A stretch of DNA of 64,000 nt from JBDRCC01 sp043822065 [NCBI: archaeon] (GTDB lineage: Archaea; Undinarchaeota; CAZHTU01): the NCBI GenBank assembly GCA_043822065.1, contig JBDRCC010000007.1, positions 1 to 64,000 on the forward strand. Reading direction: 5' to 3'. The stretch's first letter is position 1; every line of letters begins with the position of its first letter. Position numbers and translations under genes: made by a program. The notes below the pieces were generated by a model that saw nothing but the letters and a program-made list of their open reading frames with translations, had not been told where the DNA came from and ran no database searches. Positions 59,951 to 64,000 of the stretch are shown piece by piece.

Positions 59951-60384
59951 AGCTGGCAATCGTAAGGATACGGAAGGGGGAGCCGAATCCCACTGCCAGG
60001 ACGACCCTTGAATGCATGAAGCTGACGCGGATTAACAACTGCATAATAATACCTGACACCAAGATTTACCTTGGCATGCTTCAGGCGATAAAGGACTACG
60101 TCACATGGGGTCCCGTGTCCGAAGACGGCATGATGGCGATACTCCCCAGGGCAAAGCCGGTCGGCATGACTCTTGAGGAATATCTCAAGAAAAACAAAAA
60201 GTCACTAAAGGACATTTCTTCTGCACTCCTCACGGACAAGTCCCTCAAGGAGCTCGGGCTCTCGCAGACAATAGGCCTTCACCCCCCGCGGGGCGGGCAC
60301 AAGTCAGTCAAGCGGGCGTACCCAAAGGGCGCGCTTGGCAACAGGAAGGACGCGATAAACAAGCTTCTCGTGAGGATGAGATAA
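59947..60384 (+). CDS. rpl30: Ribosomal protein uL30
   Basis: 145 aa, archaeal long form: RIRKGEPNPTARTTLECMKL, RINNCIIIPDTKIYLGML, GLHPPRGGHKSVKRAYPKG. 12 bp before uL15. Confidence 0.95.
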   Translation: MKLAIVRIRKGEPNPTARTTLECMKLTRINNCIIIPDTKIYLGMLQAIKDYVTWGPVSEDGMMAILPRAKPVGMTLEEYLKKNKKSLKDISSALLTDKSLKELGLSQTIGLHPPRGGHKSVKRAYPKGALGNRKDAINKLLVRMR

Positions 60385-60396
60385 TTAGAGGTTGAA

Positions 60397-60897
60397 ATGA
60401 CAGTAAAAATACGCTGCAAAAACATAAGGTTCAGGGGATACAGCACCCACGGGTGGGGCCACAAGAAGAAGCACCGCGGAGCCGGAAGCAGGGGCGGTCG
60501 CGGAAGGGCAGGCCTCCACAAGCACAAGTTCGTATACGCACTGGTCAATGGCTTGTTCCACAACGGCAGGCTGGCTGAATTCGGCTTCAAGTCAAAGCCA
60601 GCCCGTGAGGCGGTCCGTGTGATAAACCTGTTCCAGATTGAGGAGCTCGCCAAGGGAAGGCGGGAAGTCGACATCTCAGAGTACGGCTACGCGAAGGTCC
60701 TTGGCCGCGGCAGGCTTACAAAGCCGCTCACAATCAAGGCGGAATACTTCTCCGCGTCTGCAGTTGAAAAAATAAAGGCGGCAGGCGGAAAGGCAGTCGG
60801 CGCAGTCCAGGAAGAGGCGCCGGAGGAAGCCCTGCCTAAAGAGGAAAAGAAGGAAGAGAAGAAGGAATCCAAGCCTAAGGATAAAAAAGTTAAATAG
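60397..60897 (+). CDS. rpl15: Ribosomal protein uL15
   Basis: 166 aa. HGWGHKKKHRGAGSRGGRG start, INLFQIEELAKG and the GYAKVLGRGRLTKPLTIKA core, plus a Glu/Lys tail (EEALPKEEKKEEKKESKPKD) of about 25 residues. Shine-Dalgarno GAGGTTG precedes the ATG. Confidence 0.95.
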   Translation: MTVKIRCKNIRFRGYSTHGWGHKKKHRGAGSRGGRGRAGLHKHKFVYALVNGLFHNGRLAEFGFKSKPAREAVRVINLFQIEELAKGRREVDISEYGYAKVLGRGRLTKPLTIKAEYFSASAVEKIKAAGGKAVGAVQEEAPEEALPKEEKKEEKKESKPKDKKVK

Positions 60898-60917
60898 GTT
60901 AACACATCCTACTCAAC

Positions 60918-62312
60918 ATGGGTATTTTAGATTATCTTCCAAAAGTCTCCGAGCCAAAGCGGAGCCTGACCTTCAAGGAGAAGATGAAGTGGACCGGGAT
61001 AATACTTATCCTCTACTTTATACTTGCGGAGGTTACCCTCTGGGGAATTGACCCGACCGCCACAGACTACTTTGAGTCCCTGAGGGCAATAATGGCCGGG
61101 CGGTTCGACTCAATAATCACCCTAGGCATAGGCCCAATCGTGATGGGCTCAATAGTGCTCCAGCTGCTTGCAGGGGCGAAGGTTCTGGAATTCGACCAAT
61201 CAACCTCGGAAGGCAGGGCGCTTTTCCAGGGGACCCAGAAGATTTTCGTCATTGGATTCATAATTTTTGAGGGCTTGGTCTTGGTCCTTTCCGGCCAGGT
61301 GCCGGCGGACCGGGCCCTTGGGGGAATCGCAGTCCCTGCCCTGATATTCCAGATAATGCTCGGCGCCACCCTCATCATGTTTATGGATGAGGTCTGCAGC
61401 AAATGGGGCTTCGGCTCGGGCGTCGGGCTGTTCATCGCGGCAGGCGTCTGCCAGCAGATATTCGTTGGCTCCCTGAACTGGATACCTGCCCACGCCGGCG
61501 AGGCAATACCGGGAGCCATACCATTCGCGCTTACTGCCCTGCGGGAGGGCCAGAGCTTCATGAACGTCTTTGTACGGTCTGGTGCGGGCGACCTCCTTGC
61601 GATATTCTCAACAGTTCTAGTCCTAATAGTCTCCATATACTCACAGGCAATGAAGGTCGAGCTTCCACTCGCCTACGGGAACATCCGCGGAATCGGCAGG
61701 AAATTCCCACTCCCATTCGTCTACGCGAGCAACATGCCCGTCATATTCACCGCCGCACTGCTTGCCAACATCCAGATATGGTTCGGCCTGCTGAACCGCG
61801 CAGGAGTCATCTCCCGCGCAACAATGGAGAAAATCCTGTTCTACCTGCTTCCGCACAGCAATTTTGGCGACCTTCTCGTCCTGCACATCGCCAAGGGCGG
61901 CGGAGTGCTTGGCGCCAGCAACATTATGGCTGCAGTTACCTATACAATCCTTATGGTCGTAGGCTCAATAGTATTCGCTTTCCTTTGGGTAAGCATGAGC
62001 AACATGGATGCAAAGTCCCTTGCTGAGAGGCTCACATCATCCGGCCTGCACAGGCCAGGCTTCCGCAAGGACCCGCGCGTCACAGAGAAAATCCTAGACC
62101 GCTTTGTGCCCCACATAACCCTGCTCGGAGGCGCCTTCGTCGGGCTTCTCGCGGCAGGCGCAACCCTGACCGGCGCTTTTGGAGGTGGCACTGGAGTCCT
62201 CCTTACTGCAGGAATAGTCTACAAGCTCTACGAGGACATAGCAAGCCAGCAGGCAATGGAGTCGCAGCCGTTGCTGAGGAAATTCATGGGCGAAACGTCC
62301 TTTGGAATATAA
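60918..62312 (+). CDS. secY: Protein translocase subunit SecY (Sec61-alpha)
   Basis: 464 aa with ten helices. Conserved blocks include GIGPIVMGSIVLQLLAGAKV (helix 2b), WGFGSGVGLFIAAGVCQQIF, YASNMPVIFTAALLANIQIW and the cytoplasmic loop RPGFRKDPRVTEKILDR. Forms the membrane pore for signal-peptide proteins such as the exported ones in this window. Directly after uL15 as in all archaea, but adk is not found next to it. Confidence 0.97.
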   Translation: MGILDYLPKVSEPKRSLTFKEKMKWTGIILILYFILAEVTLWGIDPTATDYFESLRAIMAGRFDSIITLGIGPIVMGSIVLQLLAGAKVLEFDQSTSEGRALFQGTQKIFVIGFIIFEGLVLVLSGQVPADRALGGIAVPALIFQIMLGATLIMFMDEVCSKWGFGSGVGLFIAAGVCQQIFVGSLNWIPAHAGEAIPGAIPFALTALREGQSFMNVFVRSGAGDLLAIFSTVLVLIVSIYSQAMKVELPLAYGNIRGIGRKFPLPFVYASNMPVIFTAALLANIQIWFGLLNRAGVISRATMEKILFYLLPHSNFGDLLVLHIAKGGGVLGASNIMAAVTYTILMVVGSIVFAFLWVSMSNMDAKSLAERLTSSGLHRPGFRKDPRVTEKILDRFVPHITLLGGAFVGLLAAGATLTGAFGGGTGVLLTAGIVYKLYEDIASQQAMESQPLLRKFMGETSFGI

Positions 62313-62313
62313 A

Positions 62314-62790
62314 ATGGGCATAGTATACACCATACTGAATCCTGTCCTGTCCCCCGTCCTCAGCCTTGGGACTATCTGGGCGATACTCACCCTTTCGATA
62401 ATAATCAACCTGATTTCGACATTACTCACCAAGGCCATGGTTGACACCAGGCGGATGAAGGAAATACAGGAGGAGCTCAAGAAATACCGCTCAAAGACAC
62501 TTGCCGCAGCCAAGTCTGGGGAGAAAGCCCAGGACAGTGCAGAGGAGCAGGCAAGGCTCATGGAGATGCAGCAGGAGATGATGAAGCTGCAGTTCCCGAT
62601 GTTCTTCACCATGATACCCATCCTGATAGTGTTCGTCTGGATGCGCGACGCGTTTATTGCAACTGGCGAAGTCATAACCCTGCCGTACACACTTCCAATC
62701 TGGGGCAACACCCTCGGCTGGATAGGGTGGTACATACTATGCTCGCTTCCCATGTCTTTGGTTATACGAAAGGGCCTGAGGGTGGCCTGA
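62314..62790 (+). CDS. EMC3/TMCO1/DUF106 family membrane insertase
   Basis: 158 aa. Three helices (about 17-40, 93-110 and 126-145) around a long cytoplasmic coiled coil (KEIQEELKKYRSKTLAAAKS ... EMQQEMMKLQFPMFF), the Oxa1-superfamily arrangement of archaeal Ylp-type insertases. Assists membrane protein insertion next to SecY. ATG 62314 follows the secY stop by 1 bp. Confidence 0.88.
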   Translation: MGIVYTILNPVLSPVLSLGTIWAILTLSIIINLISTLLTKAMVDTRRMKEIQEELKKYRSKTLAAAKSGEKAQDSAEEQARLMEMQQEMMKLQFPMFFTMIPILIVFVWMRDAFIATGEVITLPYTLPIWGNTLGWIGWYILCSLPMSLVIRKGLRVA

Positions 62791-62835
62791 TGGCGGCACT
62801 ACCGTGCGCAACTGCAAACCCAGGAGTGATTTGAG

Positions 62836-63366
62836 ATGCGGATTGCACTTTCCGGCCCGCCTGGCTCAGGGAAAACAACGGTCGGCGAGATTATTGCCAA
62901 GCGGCTAAGCCTAAAATTTATTCCGGCAAGCCAGATATTCAGGGAAATGGCCAAGGAGCAGGGGATGCCGATAGAGCAATTCAACAAGTTCTGCGAGACC
63001 GACAAGGCGTTCGACAAGAAAATGGACGCGTCCCAGAAGAAGTACATGCTACAGGACAACGTTGTCATCGACAGCCGGCTCTCGGCGCACTTCATCACGA
63101 ACGCAGACTTCAAGGTCCACATCCGCGCTGACCTGAAGGAGCGTGCAAGGCGCGTTGCCGGGCGGGACAAAATGCCGCCAGCCGAGGCTGAAAAGAAGAT
63201 AACTGCCCGTGAGGCCAGCGAGCGCGCAAGGTACACGGAATACTACGGCATCGACATAACTGACCTGTCCATATACGACATAGTCCTAAATTCCACAAAA
63301 TGGACCGCTGACGAGGTTGCTGACATCATAGTAACAGCCATCAGACAGAAGGAGGTAAAAAAATGA
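62836..63366 (+). CDS. cmk: Cytidylate kinase (CMP/dCMP kinase)
   Basis: 176 aa. P-loop GPPGSGKTT at 7-15, KFIPASQIFREMA acceptor region, VVIDSRLSAHFITNADFKVH and LID-like RAREASERARYTEYYGID. Phosphorylates CMP. The 45-bp gap before it has no eL34, which often lies nearby. ATGA overlap with eL14. Confidence 0.92.
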   Translation: MRIALSGPPGSGKTTVGEIIAKRLSLKFIPASQIFREMAKEQGMPIEQFNKFCETDKAFDKKMDASQKKYMLQDNVVIDSRLSAHFITNADFKVHIRADLKERARRVAGRDKMPPAEAEKKITAREASERARYTEYYGIDITDLSIYDIVLNSTKWTADEVADIIVTAIRQKEVKK

Positions 63367-63719
63367 TTGTTGGACAGGTTTGCATAAAGAAAAAAGGCCA
63401 CGACGCCGGTCGCGAGTGCGTCATAATTGAGCTAAAGGAGAAGGAGAACCGCGCCCTAGTAACCGGCCCGAAGGCAGTTACCGGTGTCAGGCGCAGGTAT
63501 GTCAACCTCGCCCACCTAACGCCCACCCAAAAGGCGCTCCAGATTAAGGCGAACGCCTCAGACAGCGAAATAGCGGCGCTCCTCGGCAGGAAGATAACTG
63601 AGCACCCAAAAAAGGAAACGCCAGTAAAAACGGAAGAGAAAAAAGAGGCGCATCCGAAGAAGGCAGAGGCAAAGCCCAAAGCAAAGCCGAAGGCTAAGCA
63701 CAAGGCAAAGAAGAAATAA
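63363..63719 (+). CDS. rpl14e: Ribosomal protein eL14 with extended basic tail
   Basis: 118 aa. KOW-like N-terminus VGQVCIKKKGHDAGRECVI, VTGPKAVTGVRRRYVNLAHL. Beyond about residue 80 a Lys/Ala/Pro tail (KKAEAKPKAKPKAKHKAKKK) is appended. Shine-Dalgarno GGAGGT precedes the ATG. Confidence 0.9.
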   Translation: MIVGQVCIKKKGHDAGRECVIIELKEKENRALVTGPKAVTGVRRRYVNLAHLTPTQKALQIKANASDSEIAALLGRKITEHPKKETPVKTEEKKEAHPKKAEAKPKAKPKAKHKAKKK

Positions 63720-63721
63720 TT

Positions 63722-64000
63722 ATGGAATGGCAAGTCAAGTCGGAAGCTGAGACCAATCCAGCCTATGGCTGCCTTCCCTCAAAGCGCCCTATAGTGGAAT
63801 ACCTCCGAAACGGGATTATCAACGTTGACAAGGTTGCAGGGCCCACATCCAGGCAGGTTGCGGACTGGGTCAAAAACATCTTTGGCGCCTCAAAGACGGG
63901 GCATTCCGGGACCCTCGACCCAAACGTTACCGGGGTGTTCGTCGTCGCTCTTGACAATGCAACCAAGGCGATACATGTCCTCCTCCACTCCCCTAAGGAA
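63722..64000 (+). CDS. cbf5: tRNA/rRNA pseudouridine synthase Cbf5 (3' end outside window)
   Basis: First 93 aa. DKVAGPTSRQVADWVKNIFG and the catalytic loop KTGHSGTLDPNVTGV with Asp66, the TruB/dyskerin nucleophile. Core of H/ACA RNPs and also modifies tRNA position 55. Starts 2 bp after eL14, as in other archaea. Confidence 0.95.
   Translation, partial: MEWQVKSEAETNPAYGCLPSKRPIVEYLRNGIINVDKVAGPTSRQVADWVKNIFGASKTGHSGTLDPNVTGVFVVALDNATKAIHVLLHSPKE

Noticed and set aside
61403-62026. 207-aa frame inside secY
   Set aside because: Arg/His-rich shadow in another frame of SecY.

Overview
The window is archaeal chromosome. Evidence: a euryarchaeal-style informational gene order (rpoB2-rpoB1-rpoA1-rpoA2-eL30-nusA-uS12-uS7-EF2-EF1A-uS10, then uL3 to uL15-secY-EMC3/DUF106-cmk-eL14-cbf5), RNA polymerase B and A subunits both split, BHB-type tRNA introns, TATA boxes about 25-30 nt upstream of leaderless starts, and archaeal families such as aIF1, Rpp29, archease and Cbf5. 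Most genes favour G/C-ending codons. Small genes, tight packing and several tRNA introns would suit a DPANN-type lineage (Micrarchaeota or Diapherotrites are candidates), but I cannot settle the phylum from this window alone.

Layout. 1-20.6 kb: mixed housekeeping and membrane genes (glutamine synthetase end, AsnRS, VIT-like, HPP, inositol monophosphatase, acetate transporter, C45 hydrolase, PiT/DUF47 phosphate uptake pair, DedA, rhomboid, CaCA exchanger), with tRNAs Glu, Leu, Thr(GGT), Met and Thr(TGT). A very short eL41-like gene lies beside a free-standing LAGLIDADG endonuclease whose 3' end runs into a tRNA-Leu gene carrying two BHB introns. 20.6-27.4 kb: accessory region with tRNA-Pro and intron-containing tRNA-Tyr, each preceded by a 5'-end mimic. 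Downstream of tRNA-Tyr comes a chain of mostly single-gene segments (ATP-cone protein, ACR3 arsenite pump, Cys-rich membrane protein, MFS transporter, CxxC mini-protein) separated by degenerate copies of the tRNA-Tyr 3' end. A broken glycoside hydrolase and a second CxxC mini-protein with the same 5' and 3' UTR hairpins follow. 27.4-31.5 kb: SFM1-like methyltransferase, small membrane proteins, an Lrp regulator coupled to a Toprim protein, GNAT and a zincin-like metallopeptidase.

31.5-64 kb: unlinked 5S rRNA, tRNA-Asp, tRNA-Lys, the RNA polymerase/translation-factor operon, SurE, a tandem pair of paralogous membrane proteins plus an ECF-S-like protein, a tRNA-binding OB protein, tRNA-Ser, a PH/SHOCT protein, an archease with a Lys-rich extension, then the large ribosomal protein operon with aIF1, RNase P Rpp29, SecY, an Oxa1-superfamily insertase, Cmk, eL14 and the start of Cbf5. 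These genes are mostly translationally coupled (ATGA or TAATG overlaps). The usual neighbours rpoH, adk and eL34 are absent from their customary places.

The most unusual signals are the tRNA-Tyr-3'-end repeat array, the two structured tRNA 5' mimics, the doubly interrupted tRNA-Leu overlapped by a homing endonuclease ORF, and the paired CxxC genes with matching terminal hairpins. No CRISPR array, integrase, transposase or intein was seen.
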